DNA of 54,622 bases. It comes from Hydrogenophaga sp. (GTDB lineage Bacteria; Pseudomonadota; Gammaproteobacteria; Burkholderiales; Burkholderiaceae_C). Positions 1 through 8,802 of this stretch are shown in pieces. Position 1 is the stretch's first letter. Each line of letters begins with the position of its first letter. The position numbers and the translations under genes were made by a program. Location: NCBI RefSeq assembly GCF_028698005.1, contig NZ_JAQVEJ010000002.1, forward strand, positions 1-54,622, read 5' to 3'. The notes under the pieces are model-generated. The model saw nothing but the letters and a program-made list of their open reading frames with translations. It did no database searches and was not told the DNA's origin.

Positions 1-51
1 CGTGGCCACCAGCAGAGCCGAAGCTGCCACCATCGCGGATTTCAGGTTCAT
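1..51 (-). CDS. N-terminus of an exported protein, cut by the window edge
   Basis: Only the first 17 codons are inside the window. They encode a Met-Asn-Leu-Lys start followed by an Ala/Leu/Val-rich stretch, which reads as the n- and h-region of a Sec signal peptide. A GGAGACA ribosome binding site lies about 12 nt upstream. The gene follows soxD in the same direction after 80 bp, so it is probably another periplasmic Sox component such as SoxX. SoxY normally carries a twin-arginine signal and no arginine pair is seen here, which argues weakly against SoxY. The identity cannot be decided from this fragment. Confidence 0.6.
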   Translation of the reverse strand, partial: MNLKSAMVAASALLVAT

Positions 52-131
52 GTTCACAGCCTAGTGTCTCCTTGGTTGTAAGGGTATCGGGGTTTACGAT
101 TGCTTGCTGATATGCAGATGTATTTGCCTAT

Positions 132-1229
132 TTATTTGGCGCCACCGGCGATCCATTCGGCGATGGTTCTGGCATCGGCCTCGCTGATCTGCGGCTGCGG
201 GGGCATCGGCACGGCACCGTAGAGGCCCGAACCACCCGACTGGATCTTGCCCACCAGATAGGGCACCAGGTCGGCCTTGCCCTGGTGTTTGGCCAGTACC
301 TCGTTGAAACCCGGGCCGACGATCTTGCTATTGATGCCATGGCAGGCCGTGCAGGCATTGCTGCCCAGCAGGGCCTTGGCATCCGCACGCCCGCCGGCGG
401 GTGCAGCGGCCACCACGGTGACCTTGGGTGGCGGCACGGAGCCCACCGGCGCCGATGGCGGTGGCTGGGTGGTGTCGGCACCCCGGATCGGGCCGATCAC
501 GCGGTTCTGCTCCTGGATGTTGCCGTGCGCATCGCGCGCGAATTCGGGCAGCGAGGACCTGACCTTGGGATCGACCGGGCAGTCCTTCATGCAGGCGACG
601 TTCTGCACATCACCCTTGCCGCTCACCTTCCACAGGGGCTCGTGGAACACCATGCCGTTGCGGTTGGGCATGCGCTTTTGCACCTCGGCGATGTTCTGGT
701 CGCTCAGAACGTAGTCCGGCGGCACCACATTCGCCAGGCTCAGGATGTAGGCCAGCACGCCGTAGACCTCGTCGGTCGAGAGCGTCTTGGGTGCATTCCA
801 GGGCATGGCGCGGTTGATGTAGTCCCACAGGGTCGACACCGTGGCCACCTTCATCATCGTGGTCTTCTGGGGAAAGGTCGAACCCAGTTCCAGATTCTTC
901 ACACGGCCCCGTTCGATGTCCGCCTGGGTGGTGCCACCCACGATCGGCGTGAACACCTCGTTGGATTCGCCAAAATCACCGTGACAGGCCGCGCATTTGC
1001 CGATCCACACTTCCTCGCCCATGCTCACCGAGCCGGAGCCCTTGGGCAGGCCCTTGAAGTCGGGGCGGACATCGATGTCCCAGGCTTTCACCTCTGCCGG
1101 GGTGGCATCGCGGCCAATGTCGTGCCAGGGCGTCGCCTGGGCCCATGCGGCCGGGCCTGCCGCCAGCGCAAAAAGCGTGGCGGCGCAAAGCCGGGCGACG
1201 GTGCGGCGGGGATAGGTCATCGTCATCAT
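132..1229 (-). CDS. soxD: SoxD, diheme cytochrome c subunit of sulfane/sulfite dehydrogenase SoxCD
   Basis: Periplasmic diheme c-type cytochrome that takes electrons from the molybdenum subunit SoxC during oxidation of SoxY-bound sulfane sulfur. The 365-residue product starts with a signal peptide ending near the Ala-Trp-Ala-Gln at 28-31. It has two heme c sites: CAACH at about 79-83 and CTACH at about 293-297. They are separated by a Pro/Ala-rich linker (about 255-280), the two-domain arrangement known for SoxD. Its ATG overlaps the soxC stop by one base (TGATG), so translation is coupled. A second in-frame ATG directly follows the first, and either could start the protein. Confidence 0.93.
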   Translation of the reverse strand: MMTMTYPRRTVARLCAATLFALAAGPAAWAQATPWHDIGRDATPAEVKAWDIDVRPDFKGLPKGSGSVSMGEEVWIGKCAACHGDFGESNEVFTPIVGGTTQADIERGRVKNLELGSTFPQKTTMMKVATVSTLWDYINRAMPWNAPKTLSTDEVYGVLAYILSLANVVPPDYVLSDQNIAEVQKRMPNRNGMVFHEPLWKVSGKGDVQNVACMKDCPVDPKVRSSLPEFARDAHGNIQEQNRVIGPIRGADTTQPPPSAPVGSVPPPKVTVVAAAPAGGRADAKALLGSNACTACHGINSKIVGPGFNEVLAKHQGKADLVPYLVGKIQSGGSGLYGAVPMPPQPQISEADARTIAEWIAGGAK

Positions 1230-2578
1230 CAGTACACCTGCACGTTGGAGACTTCACCGTTCTCGGACACCAGCCAGCTCTGGATCGCGTTCTGGTGGTA
1301 GATGGAGCGGGTGCCGCGCACGGCCCGAAGCTGATTGATCTTGGGCTGCACATAGCCCGTGCTGTCGATGGCACGGCTTTGCAGCACGGCGGGCTTGCCG
1401 TCCCACACCCAGTCGATGTTGAAGCGGGTCAGCGCCTTCGGCAGGACCGGCCCCTCCAGGCGCGCGGTGCGCCAGTTGCGGCCGCCATCGACGCTCACAT
1501 CGACGCGCTTGATGGTGCCCCGGCCCGACCAGGCCAGACCGGTGACGTTGTAGTAGCCCTTGTCCAGCAGCATCTGGCCACCCGAGGGCGTGGTGATCAC
1601 GCTCTTGCACTCCTGGATACCGGTGTACTGGCGGTGCGTACCATCGGGCATGTGGTCGATGTAGTGCACGGCTTCGTCCTTGGTGGCCCACTTCTGGTCG
1701 CCCACCTCGATACGACGCAGGTACTTGACCCAGCTCACGCCCTGCACGCCCGGCACCACCAGGCGCAGCGGGTAACCGTTCTCGGGGCGCAACATCTCGC
1801 CATTCATGCCCCAGGCCACGATGCAGTCGTCCATGGCGCGTTCGATGTCAATGGTGCGCGTCATCGACGAGCCGTCGGCACCCTCGGCCAGCACGTAGCG
1901 GGCCTTCTTCTTGTCGTAGCCGCACATCTCCAGCAACGTCGACAGCAGGACCCCCGTGAATTCCGAACAGCTCACCATGCCGTGCGTGTACTGCACCGAG
2001 GGCAGGGCCACGTTGCCCCACTCGGGCGCCGAATTGGCGCCGCACTCGATGAAATGGATGCGCGAGACGCTGGGCAGGCGCATCAGGTCGTCCATGGTGA
2101 AGACGCGCTCGCGCTGGACCATGCCATTGATCATCAGCCGGTGCTTGGACGGATCGATGTCCCACCAGCCCTGGTGGTGACGCTCGAAGTGCAGGCCGCT
2201 GGGCGTGATGATGCCGAACAGGCCCTGCAGCGGCGTGAAGCTCACCGAGGCCTGGGGCACACGGGTCAGGCCCGGGCTCTGCCGGCGCTGCAGGTTGGAT
2301 TCCCATTTGCTGGGCTTGCCGTATGGGTCGGTGGCCACGGCCTGACCCAGGCCGGTGCTGTGCTCGGGCAGCCGGAGGATCACATCCTCGCCCTCATCGC
2401 CTGCCGCCAGGGCACGCGTGGTCGCCGCGGCCGAGGCAGCCACGCCGGCGCCCATGGCCAGGGCCTTGCCCATGAAGCGGCGGCGCGCCTTGCGCGCCTG
2501 TTCCAGTTGCTCCGCACTCAAATGGTTTTCGGGCGCCGGGAGGACACGCCCGATGACGTCGCTCAGGTCTTTGGACAC
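1229..2578 (-). CDS. soxC: SoxC, molybdopterin-dependent sulfane dehydrogenase subunit
   Basis: Sulfite-oxidase-family molybdoenzyme that forms the SoxCD complex with the adjacent SoxD in the periplasm. I chose the GTG at 2578 as start: AAGGAA lies just upstream, and it gives a 449-residue protein of normal SoxC size. The open frame continues upstream but that part looks non-coding. Residues 32-38 (RRRFMGK) begin a twin-arginine signal, expected for a cofactor-loaded enzyme. Cys179 in the FIECGANS segment is the expected molybdenum-ligating cysteine. The C-terminal half has the Mo-co dimerisation domain features of the family. The GTG start and the one-base overlap with soxD suggest tuned stoichiometry. 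Confidence 0.93.
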   Translation of the reverse strand: MSKDLSDVIGRVLPAPENHLSAEQLEQARKARRRFMGKALAMGAGVAASAAATTRALAAGDEGEDVILRLPEHSTGLGQAVATDPYGKPSKWESNLQRRQSPGLTRVPQASVSFTPLQGLFGIITPSGLHFERHHQGWWDIDPSKHRLMINGMVQRERVFTMDDLMRLPSVSRIHFIECGANSAPEWGNVALPSVQYTHGMVSCSEFTGVLLSTLLEMCGYDKKKARYVLAEGADGSSMTRTIDIERAMDDCIVAWGMNGEMLRPENGYPLRLVVPGVQGVSWVKYLRRIEVGDQKWATKDEAVHYIDHMPDGTHRQYTGIQECKSVITTPSGGQMLLDKGYYNVTGLAWSGRGTIKRVDVSVDGGRNWRTARLEGPVLPKALTRFNIDWVWDGKPAVLQSRAIDSTGYVQPKINQLRAVRGTRSIYHQNAIQSWLVSENGEVSNVQVY

Positions 2579-2907
2579 TTGCTGGTTTCCTTGTATTGGC
2601 CTTGGTGGGAGCCCGACGCCACGATGGCGAACCGCATCGGGAATGCCTGTCACGGCCATGGCTGGCGAATGGCACCGAAATATATCATTGATTGCGCATA
2701 TACATATAAGCAAAAACCCTGAAGGCTCGAACGCTCCTTCGCGCAGGTTCCGCACCTGGGGGCTCATACCCTTAGGGGTTATTCCGGTATCTGGCGCTGC
2801 ACCAGCGGTGCTAGCATCAATCATCGAAGCATGCGCAATGACTGATCAATTAAGATGCTCGGTTCTGCTACAGTTTTTGCGTTTTTTCCACCACCACGAC
2901 GGAGACG
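2579..2907. promoter_or_regulatory. Divergent promoter region between soxCD and the fcc-like operon
   Basis: A 329-bp region without a convincing gene that must carry promoters for soxC (leftward) and the cytochrome/flavoprotein operon (rightward). It is clearly richer in A and T than its surroundings, especially 2680-2715. The 9-mer ATTGCGCAT occurs at 2691-2699 on the plus strand and in inverted orientation at 2831-2839, one copy nearer each gene. Sox clusters are often controlled by an ArsR-family SoxR, but no regulator gene is in the window and no operator can be assigned with certainty. No clear -35/-10 pair was found. Confidence 0.55.
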
Positions 2908-3213
2908 ATGATGATCCGAACAAAGCAATGGCTGCTGGCCTGCACCCTGGGCGCCGCGGCCCTGGGTGCCCAGGCTCAGGTCAGCCAGGTCAAGGTATGG
3001 GCGGCCGCGTGCGCCAACTGCCACGGAACCGACGGCCGCGCCCAGCCGGGCATGGAGGCGCTCGCAGGCAAGGACAAGGACGACCTGCTGCAGAAACTGC
3101 TCGACTTCAAGTCCGGCCGCAAGCCCGCGACCATCATGCACCAGCTCTCCAAAGGCTACACCGACGAGCAGCTGACCCAGATCGCCGCCTACTTCGCCGG
3201 ACAGAAAAAATAA
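2908..3213 (+). CDS. Small monoheme c-type cytochrome, FccA/SoxE-like
   Basis: A 101-residue periplasmic class I cytochrome c. It has a signal peptide ending at the AQAQ near residues 21-24, one heme-binding CANCH at 35-39, and a methionine about 65 residues further on (in IMHQLSKGY) that could be the axial ligand. GGAGACG precedes the ATG. It lies 17 bp upstream of an FccB/SoxF-type flavoprotein, so it probably serves as that enzyme's heme subunit or electron acceptor in sulfide oxidation. Allochromatium FccA is diheme; monoheme versions are known, and this one fits the monoheme type. SoxE in Paracoccus is diheme, so the soxE name would be less apt. Confidence 0.82.
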   Translation: MMIRTKQWLLACTLGAAALGAQAQVSQVKVWAAACANCHGTDGRAQPGMEALAGKDKDDLLQKLLDFKSGRKPATIMHQLSKGYTDEQLTQIAAYFAGQKK

Positions 3214-3230
3214 CCGTGAGGAGCCCCAAC

Positions 3231-4511
3231 ATGAAACGTCGTCAATTCGTTCAAACGCTCGGCGCCGGTTCGGCCGTCGCCGGGCTGGGTCTGCTCGGTG
3301 GCTGCGCCACGGGTGGCGGCAGTGGCGCCAAGGTGGTGGTCATCGGCGGCGGCTACGGTGGCGCCACGGCCGCCAAGTACGTGCGGATGTTCTCCGACTA
3401 CAGCATCGACGTGACCCTGGTCGAGCCGAACGCCGCCTTCGTGTCCTGCCCGATCTCCAACCTCGTGCTCCAGGGCAGCAAGACCATCACCGACATCACC
3501 ACGCCCTATGACAATCTGAGCAAACGCCATGGCGTGAAGGTGGTGCGCGACATGGCCGCCAGCATCGACCCCGAGAAGCGCATTGTCAAGCTGGCCGGCG
3601 GCGCCGAGCTGCCGTACGACCGCCTGATCCTCTCGCCCGGCATCGACTTCATGTGGGACACCCTGCCCGGCATGGCCAAGGAAGGCGCCAAGGACAAGGT
3701 GCTGCACGCGTGGAAGGCCGGCCCGCAGACCGTGGCGCTGCGCAAGCAGCTCGAAGCCATGCCCGATGGCGGCGTGTATGCGCTGTCGATCCCGCTGGCA
3801 CCCTATCGCTGCCCGCCCGGCCCTTACGAGCGCGCCTGCATGGTGGCCAACTACTTCAAGAAGGCCAAGCCCAAGAGCAAGGTCGTCATCTTCGACGCCA
3901 ACGACGACATCACCTCGAAGAAAGGCCTGTTCACCAAGGCCTGGAACGAGCACTACAAGGACATCATCGAGTACCGTCCGAAGCACAAGGTGGTGGATGT
4001 GGACGCGGCCACCAACACGCTGAAGTTCGAGTTCAACGACGACTTCAAGGCCAGCGTGGCCAACGTGCTGCCCACCATGCGCGCGGGTGACATTGCCGTC
4101 AAGACCGGCCTGGCCACCGCCAACGCGCGCTGGTGCGAGGTGGACTTCCTGACCTTCGAGGCCAAGGCCGCCAAGAACATCCACGTGCTCGGCGACTCGA
4201 TCCAGATCGCGCCGGCCATGCCCAAGTCGGGCCACATGGCCAACCAGCACGGCAAGACCTGCGCCGCGGCCGTGGTGTCGCTGCTGCAAGGCAAGGAGCC
4301 GCCGCAGTTGCCGATCTACGCCAACACCTGCTACAGCTTCGTCACGGAAGAGGACGTGGTGCACGTGTCGAGCGTGCACCGCTACGACGCCGAGAAGAAG
4401 ACCATGCTGCCGGTGCAGGGCGCGGGCGGGCTGTCCTCGGCCGCGAGCGAGCTGGAAGGACGCTACGCCCTGGCGTGGGCCCGCAACATCTGGGCAGATT
4501 CGCTGGCCTGA
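3231..4511 (+). CDS. fccB: Flavocytochrome c sulfide dehydrogenase flavoprotein subunit (FccB/SoxF)
   Basis: FAD-dependent sulfide:cytochrome c oxidoreductase subunit, 426 residues from the ATG at 3231 (GAGGAG upstream). It begins with a twin-arginine signal (KRRQFV, residues 2-7). The Leu-Gly-Gly-Cys at 22-25 resembles a lipobox, so a Tat lipoprotein is possible. The FAD Rossmann motif GGGYGG is at 39-44. The conserved VSCPISN (Cys73) matches the position where FccB binds FAD covalently. The later YRCPPGPYERAC segment provides further conserved cysteines of the family. It is translated directly behind the monoheme cytochrome and is followed by a strong terminator. Sulfide is the most likely substrate. 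Confidence 0.9.
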   Translation: MKRRQFVQTLGAGSAVAGLGLLGGCATGGGSGAKVVVIGGGYGGATAAKYVRMFSDYSIDVTLVEPNAAFVSCPISNLVLQGSKTITDITTPYDNLSKRHGVKVVRDMAASIDPEKRIVKLAGGAELPYDRLILSPGIDFMWDTLPGMAKEGAKDKVLHAWKAGPQTVALRKQLEAMPDGGVYALSIPLAPYRCPPGPYERACMVANYFKKAKPKSKVVIFDANDDITSKKGLFTKAWNEHYKDIIEYRPKHKVVDVDAATNTLKFEFNDDFKASVANVLPTMRAGDIAVKTGLATANARWCEVDFLTFEAKAAKNIHVLGDSIQIAPAMPKSGHMANQHGKTCAAAVVSLLQGKEPPQLPIYANTCYSFVTEEDVVHVSSVHRYDAEKKTMLPVQGAGGLSSAASELEGRYALAWARNIWADSLA

Positions 4512-4520
4512 TGCCCGAAT

Positions 4521-4545
4521 GCCCCGGCCTGCGCCGGGGCTTTTT
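4521..4545 (+). terminator. Intrinsic terminator after fccB
   Basis: Perfect 8-bp GC stem (GCCCCGGC at 4521-4528 and GCCGGGGC at 4533-4540) with a CTGC loop, followed by five T residues. It lies 10 bp after the fccB stop codon. It separates the cytochrome/flavoprotein pair from the next cytochrome gene, which may therefore be read by leak-through or from its own promoter. Confidence 0.9.
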
Positions 4546-4577
4546 CTGGATCACAAATATCAGTCCAGGATCATGCA

Positions 4578-5192
4578 ATGAATATTCATCCGGTGAACCT
4601 GAAGAAACCCCTTCTCATCGCGGCCGCCCTTTGCCTGGCCAGCAGCGTCTGGGCACAGGCCGACGAGGCGCGTGCGAAGAAGATCGCCAACGGCTCGTGC
4701 TTCCTGTGCCATGGTGCGCACGGCGAATCGACCAGCGAGATTTTCCCGCGTCTGGCCGGCCAGCACGCCGAATACATCGCCAAGCAGTTGACCGCTTTCC
4801 AGACCGGTCAGCGCAAGAGCACTGCCATGGCAGACATGGTGGCCAAGCTCACGCCCGACGAGATGCTCGCCCTGGGCCGGTACTACGAGCAGATGAAGAC
4901 AAGCCCGCAGGAGGCCAATGATCCGCCGCTGGCGGCCATGGGCAGTTACCTGTATCACAACGGCAACCGTTTCAGTGGCGTGCCGGCCTGCGTCAGTTGC
5001 CACGGCGTGACCGCCCTGGGATCGGCGACGCTGCCGCGTCTGGCGGGGCAGCTGTCGGGTTACATCCACACCCAACTCAAGAACTTCCACAAGCGCGAGC
5101 GCACCAACGACAACGCGGTGATGCATGCCGTGGTGGAGAAGATGACGGAGCTGGAAATGGCGGCCGTGGCCGAGTACGTCAGCAGCAAGTAA
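4578..5192 (+). CDS. Diheme cytochrome c4-type protein
   Basis: A 204-residue exported protein (signal peptide ending near VWAQA, residues 24-28). It carries two cytochrome c domains in tandem, with heme sites CFLCH (41-45) and CVSCH (138-142). Each is followed by a PRLAGQ segment, a hallmark repeat of the cytochrome c4/c553 family. It is likely periplasmic and passes electrons from the sulfide or thiosulfate oxidising enzymes encoded next door to a terminal oxidase. The role is inferred from location. It follows fccB after a terminator, so it may be transcribed separately. Confidence 0.85.
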   Translation: MNIHPVNLKKPLLIAAALCLASSVWAQADEARAKKIANGSCFLCHGAHGESTSEIFPRLAGQHAEYIAKQLTAFQTGQRKSTAMADMVAKLTPDEMLALGRYYEQMKTSPQEANDPPLAAMGSYLYHNGNRFSGVPACVSCHGVTALGSATLPRLAGQLSGYIHTQLKNFHKRERTNDNAVMHAVVEKMTELEMAAVAEYVSSK

Positions 5193-5196
5193 CTAG

Positions 5197-5220
5197 CCCC
5201 CACGCTCCGCCGCTGTGGGG
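5197..5220. terminator. Possible convergent hairpin between cytochrome and phospholipase genes
   Basis: CCCCAC at 5197-5202 pairs with GTGGGG at 5215-5220 around an 11-nt loop. It sits exactly in the short gap between two convergent genes. There is no clear T-tract on either side, so it is only a weak candidate for a bidirectional terminator. Confidence 0.3.
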
Positions 5221-5223
5221 TGT

Positions 5224-6309
5224 TCAGAGGTCCTGGACTTGCCGCAGGTCTGGCCGCTCCAGCCAGTGCGCCCATTCGTCCGCCAGACGCTGCGCTTCGG
5301 CCACGGCCGTGTTCCAGACCCTGGCGCGGGCTTGCACGTCCTGGCCGTAACGCGAGAAGTCGGTGCGGTCGGGCAGCTTGCCGTTGGGCAGCTTGCGCAC
5401 CCAGTCGGGGCCGGGTGCCAGCAACACCATCCAGTCCAGCGCCGGGGTGGCGCGATGGCGGCGGCGCCAGGCCTTGTCCAGCCAACCGGGCACAACGGCA
5501 CGCTGGAAGTGCGGGTAAAGCACGATGGGGGCATCCTTGCGGTGCCGGTAGTGCAGGTGCAGGTGGTAGTCGGTGATCCCGCCATCCCAGTACATGCCGG
5601 ATGGCGCCCCCGCAATGTCACCCACCGGCCGCAGCACGAAGGGGATCGAGCAACTGGCCTGCAGGGCCTGCATGAAGTTGGCGTCGGTCAGCGGCACCTG
5701 CCGGGTGGGCAAGTCGGTCCCGTCGAAAGGCAGGGGGGCCCCGGCCGCGGAGAACACCACACGCTCCAGCCACCACCCCAGGGCCCGGCGGCTGACCGCA
5801 TTGGCCACATAGGCCCCCAGGTAGCCCAGCGGCATCCGCCAGCGCCCATCCCTGGCCAGCAGCCGCCTGCCGCGGGACGCGACGACATGCAACCGGTAGC
5901 GCGGGTGCGCCAGCACTTCGGCAGTACGGCCGCCGTAGAAGCGCCGCAGGTTGTCGGCAAAGCCGGCGCTGATCTGGTCTGCGCTCAGGCGGCGCTGACC
6001 GGGCGGCAACGCGATGTGCTGATGGATGTATTCACGCTCCAGGGCGGCCAGGGCATCGTCCGGTGCCTGCAGGCAGGCGGTGGCCATGCGCCAGGCACCG
6101 ATGGAGGCGCCCACCAGATCCACCGGCTGCACCGAGCCCGGCAGCCACTGGCCGAACAGAAACCGGTCCAGCGGCCCCAGCATCAGCCCTTTGGGCCCAC
6201 CGGCCGCCCCGGGCACCGTGCCGACGTGGGCCGGCGCCAGGCCGTGCTGTTCCAGGTGCCGGCGGGCTTGCGGGCCGGCATAGATACGAAGCGCTTGCAT
6301 GGCCGCCAT
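5224..6309 (-). CDS. Patatin-like phospholipase family protein
   Basis: Predicted lipid acyl hydrolase of the patatin family, 361 residues and apparently soluble, with no signal peptide. The family features are visible in order: a Gly-rich oxyanion segment GGPKG at 37-41, the nucleophile elbow GASIG with Ser69, and the catalytic aspartate in WDGG at Asp242, giving a Ser-Asp dyad. The start is uncertain because a second ATG lies three codons downstream. It begins 16 bp after the stop codon of tex, so the two may be co-transcribed. The substrate is unknown. Confidence 0.85.
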   Translation of the reverse strand: MAAMQALRIYAGPQARRHLEQHGLAPAHVGTVPGAAGGPKGLMLGPLDRFLFGQWLPGSVQPVDLVGASIGAWRMATACLQAPDDALAALEREYIHQHIALPPGQRRLSADQISAGFADNLRRFYGGRTAEVLAHPRYRLHVVASRGRRLLARDGRWRMPLGYLGAYVANAVSRRALGWWLERVVFSAAGAPLPFDGTDLPTRQVPLTDANFMQALQASCSIPFVLRPVGDIAGAPSGMYWDGGITDYHLHLHYRHRKDAPIVLYPHFQRAVVPGWLDKAWRRRHRATPALDWMVLLAPGPDWVRKLPNGKLPDRTDFSRYGQDVQARARVWNTAVAEAQRLADEWAHWLERPDLRQVQDL

Positions 6310-6325
6310 CGTGACTGGCGTCCCG

Positions 6326-8698
6326 TCAGCGCTTGTTCAGCCCCTGCAGTTTGGCAAACGCCGAGGCCATGGCCGAGGCCGGCTGCTCGCCTGAGCGCCC
6401 GCTGCCTGGCTGGGCACCGCGCTGCCCGCCGCGCGGGGCTTCGTAGCGGGGACGCCCGTCGCGTCCTCCCTCGCGCCGCCCGGCCGGAGCATCGAGCTTC
6501 ATGCTCAGGCTGATGCGCTTGCGCGCCACGTCTACCTCCAGCACCTTGACCTTGACGATGTCGCCGGTCTTGACCACCTCGCGCGCGTCGTTGACGAACT
6601 TGTGGCTGAGCTGACTCACATGGATGAGGCCATCCTGGTGCACGCCCAGATCGACGAAGGCGCCGAACTGCGCGACGTTGGACACCGTGCCCTCAAGCAC
6701 CATGCCCTCCTTCAGGTCGGCAATGTCCTCGACGCCCTCGTTGAAGCGCGCCACCTGGAACTCGGGACGCGGATCGCGGCCGGGTTTTTCCAGTTCGGAG
6801 AGGATGTCCTTGACCGTGATGACCCCGAACCTCTCGTTGGCGAACAGCTCGGGACGCAGGGTCTTGAGCATGTCGGCCCGGCCCATGAGGCCACCCACCG
6901 GCTGGCCGGTGTGCTCGATGATGCGCTCGACCACGGGGTAGGTTTCGGGGTGCACGCCGGTCATGTCCAGCGGGTTGTCGCCGTCGCGGATGCGCAGGAA
7001 GCCGGCGGCCTGCTCGAAGGTCTTGGGCCCCAGGCCCGTCACTTCCAGCAGTTGCTGCCGGTTGCGGAAGGCCCCATGGGACTCGCGCCAGCGCACCACG
7101 GCCTTGGCCACGCTGGGCGACAAGCCCGACACGCGGGTGAGCAGCGGCACACTGGCGGTGTTCAGGTCCACGCCGACGCCGTTCACGCAGTCCTCGACCA
7201 CGGCGTCCAGCGTGCGCGCCAGCGCGCTCTGGTTCACGTCGTGCTGGTACTGGCCGACACCGATGCTCTTGGGATCGATCTTCACCAGCTCGGCCAGCGG
7301 ATCCTGCAGGCGGCGCGCGATCGACACGGCACCGCGCAGGCTCACGTCCACGTCGGGCATCTCCTGGGCCGCGTATTCGCTGGCCGAGTACACCGAAGCA
7401 CCGGCCTCGCTGACCACCACCTTCTTGACGCCCTCGATGCCGGCCCTGGCCAGCATCTTGAGCAGGTCGCCGGCGAGCTTGTCGGTCTCGCGGCTCGCCG
7501 TGCCATTGCCGATGGCGACCAGTTGCACGCCGTGCTTCTTGCACAGCACGCCCAGGGTATGCAGCGAACCTTCCCAGTCGCGGCGCGGCTCGTGCGGGTA
7601 CACGGTAGCCGTTTCCAGCAGCTTGCCGGTGGCGTCAACGACGGCCACCTTGACGCCGGTGCGGATGCCCGGGTCCAGCCCCATCACGGCCTTCTGGCCG
7701 GCCGGCGCGGCCAGCAGCAGGTCGCGCAGGTTGTCGGCGAACACCTTGATGGCCACGGCCTCGGCACCCTCGCGCAGACGGGCGAACAGGTCGCGCTCGG
7801 TGGACAGGCTGAGCTTGACGCGCCAGGTCCAGGCCACGCACTTGCGGATCAGGTCGTCGGCCGGCCGGCCCTGGTGGCTCCAGCCCAGGTGCACGGCGAT
7901 GCGACCCTCGGCCAGCGAGGGTTTGCCCGGCTCGGGCTCCACCGGCTGCACCAGCCGGGCATCGAGAATTTCCAGCGCCCGGCCCCGGAACACCGCCAGC
8001 GCGCGGTGCGAGGGCACGCGGCCGATCGGCTCGTCGTAGTCGAAGTAGTCGCGGAACTTGGCCACCTCGGGATCGTTCTCGTTCTTGCCGGCCACCAGCG
8101 AACTTTTGAGCAGGCCCTCGGACCACAGCCATTCCCGCAGGTTCTGCACCAGCGCGGCATCCTCGGCCCAGCGCTCGGACAGGATGTCGCGCACCCCGTC
8201 GAGCACCGCGTGCGGCGTGGAGAAATCGGCCCCCGGCTTGCCATCGTCCAGCACCTCGGGCGGACGGGTGAACGCGACCGCCTCGGCCAGCGGATCCAGC
8301 GTCGGGTCGGCGAACAGCCGGTCGGCCAGCGGCTCGATGCCAGCCTCGCGCGCGATCTGGCCCTTGGTACGGCGCTTGAGCTTGAAGGGCTGATAGATGT
8401 CCTCCAGCTCCTGCTTGGTGGGCGCCTGGGCGATGGCCAGGCGCAGGGCGTCGGTCAGCTTGCCCTGTTCGTCGATGGCCTTGAGCACGGCCTGGCGGCG
8501 ATCCTCCAGCTCGCGCAGGTAGCCCAGCCGGAACTCCAGTTCGCGCAACTGGGTATCGTCCAGCCCGCCGGTGACTTCCTTGCGGTAGCGGGCGATGAAG
8601 GGCACGGTGGCGCCCCCATCGAGCAGCTCCACGGCGGCCAGCACCTGCCGCTCCTGAATCCGGATTTCCTGCGCGATCTGCGCGATGATTTTCTGCAT
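6326..8698 (-). CDS. tex: Tex family RNA-binding transcription accessory protein
   Basis: Conserved bacterial Tex, 790 residues from the ATG at 8698. That start gives the usual Tex N-terminus (MQKII) and the typical family length; a start 12 codons upstream is possible. The N-terminal helical region is followed by a YqgF/RNase-H-like domain (MGLDPGIRTG onwards), helix-hairpin-helix segments (LLTRVSGLSP and VTGLGPKTFEQAAG) and a C-terminal S1 domain (GMVLEGTVSNVAQFGAFVDLG). A basic Gly/Arg-rich tail of about 50 residues extends beyond the S1 domain. Tex affects transcription and RNA turnover in several bacteria. It is divergent from the DUF72 gene. Confidence 0.95.
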   Translation of the reverse strand: MQKIIAQIAQEIRIQERQVLAAVELLDGGATVPFIARYRKEVTGGLDDTQLRELEFRLGYLRELEDRRQAVLKAIDEQGKLTDALRLAIAQAPTKQELEDIYQPFKLKRRTKGQIAREAGIEPLADRLFADPTLDPLAEAVAFTRPPEVLDDGKPGADFSTPHAVLDGVRDILSERWAEDAALVQNLREWLWSEGLLKSSLVAGKNENDPEVAKFRDYFDYDEPIGRVPSHRALAVFRGRALEILDARLVQPVEPEPGKPSLAEGRIAVHLGWSHQGRPADDLIRKCVAWTWRVKLSLSTERDLFARLREGAEAVAIKVFADNLRDLLLAAPAGQKAVMGLDPGIRTGVKVAVVDATGKLLETATVYPHEPRRDWEGSLHTLGVLCKKHGVQLVAIGNGTASRETDKLAGDLLKMLARAGIEGVKKVVVSEAGASVYSASEYAAQEMPDVDVSLRGAVSIARRLQDPLAELVKIDPKSIGVGQYQHDVNQSALARTLDAVVEDCVNGVGVDLNTASVPLLTRVSGLSPSVAKAVVRWRESHGAFRNRQQLLEVTGLGPKTFEQAAGFLRIRDGDNPLDMTGVHPETYPVVERIIEHTGQPVGGLMGRADMLKTLRPELFANERFGVITVKDILSELEKPGRDPRPEFQVARFNEGVEDIADLKEGMVLEGTVSNVAQFGAFVDLGVHQDGLIHVSQLSHKFVNDAREVVKTGDIVKVKVLEVDVARKRISLSMKLDAPAGRREGGRDGRPRYEAPRGGQRGAQPGSGRSGEQPASAMASAFAKLQGLNKR

Positions 8699-8802
8699 GC
8701 GGTTGACTCGGGCGCTCCCGGGCGCCTGCTTCACGGAACAAGGCGGCCGAGTTTGCCACAGCCGTGGCCGCTACCATCGTTACCGATTCCTCACCCGAGC
8801 CG

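Noticed and set aside
2579-2824. N-terminal extension of SoxC by 82 residues
   Set aside because: The region is AT-richer, contains the divergent promoter, and a GTG with a good ribosome binding site at 2578 gives normal SoxC length.
7237-7254. TGCTGG-N6-CCGACA, resembling the inverted repeat of the stress promoters
   Set aside because: It matches only 4 of 6 bases in one arm, lies inside tex and has no promoter context.
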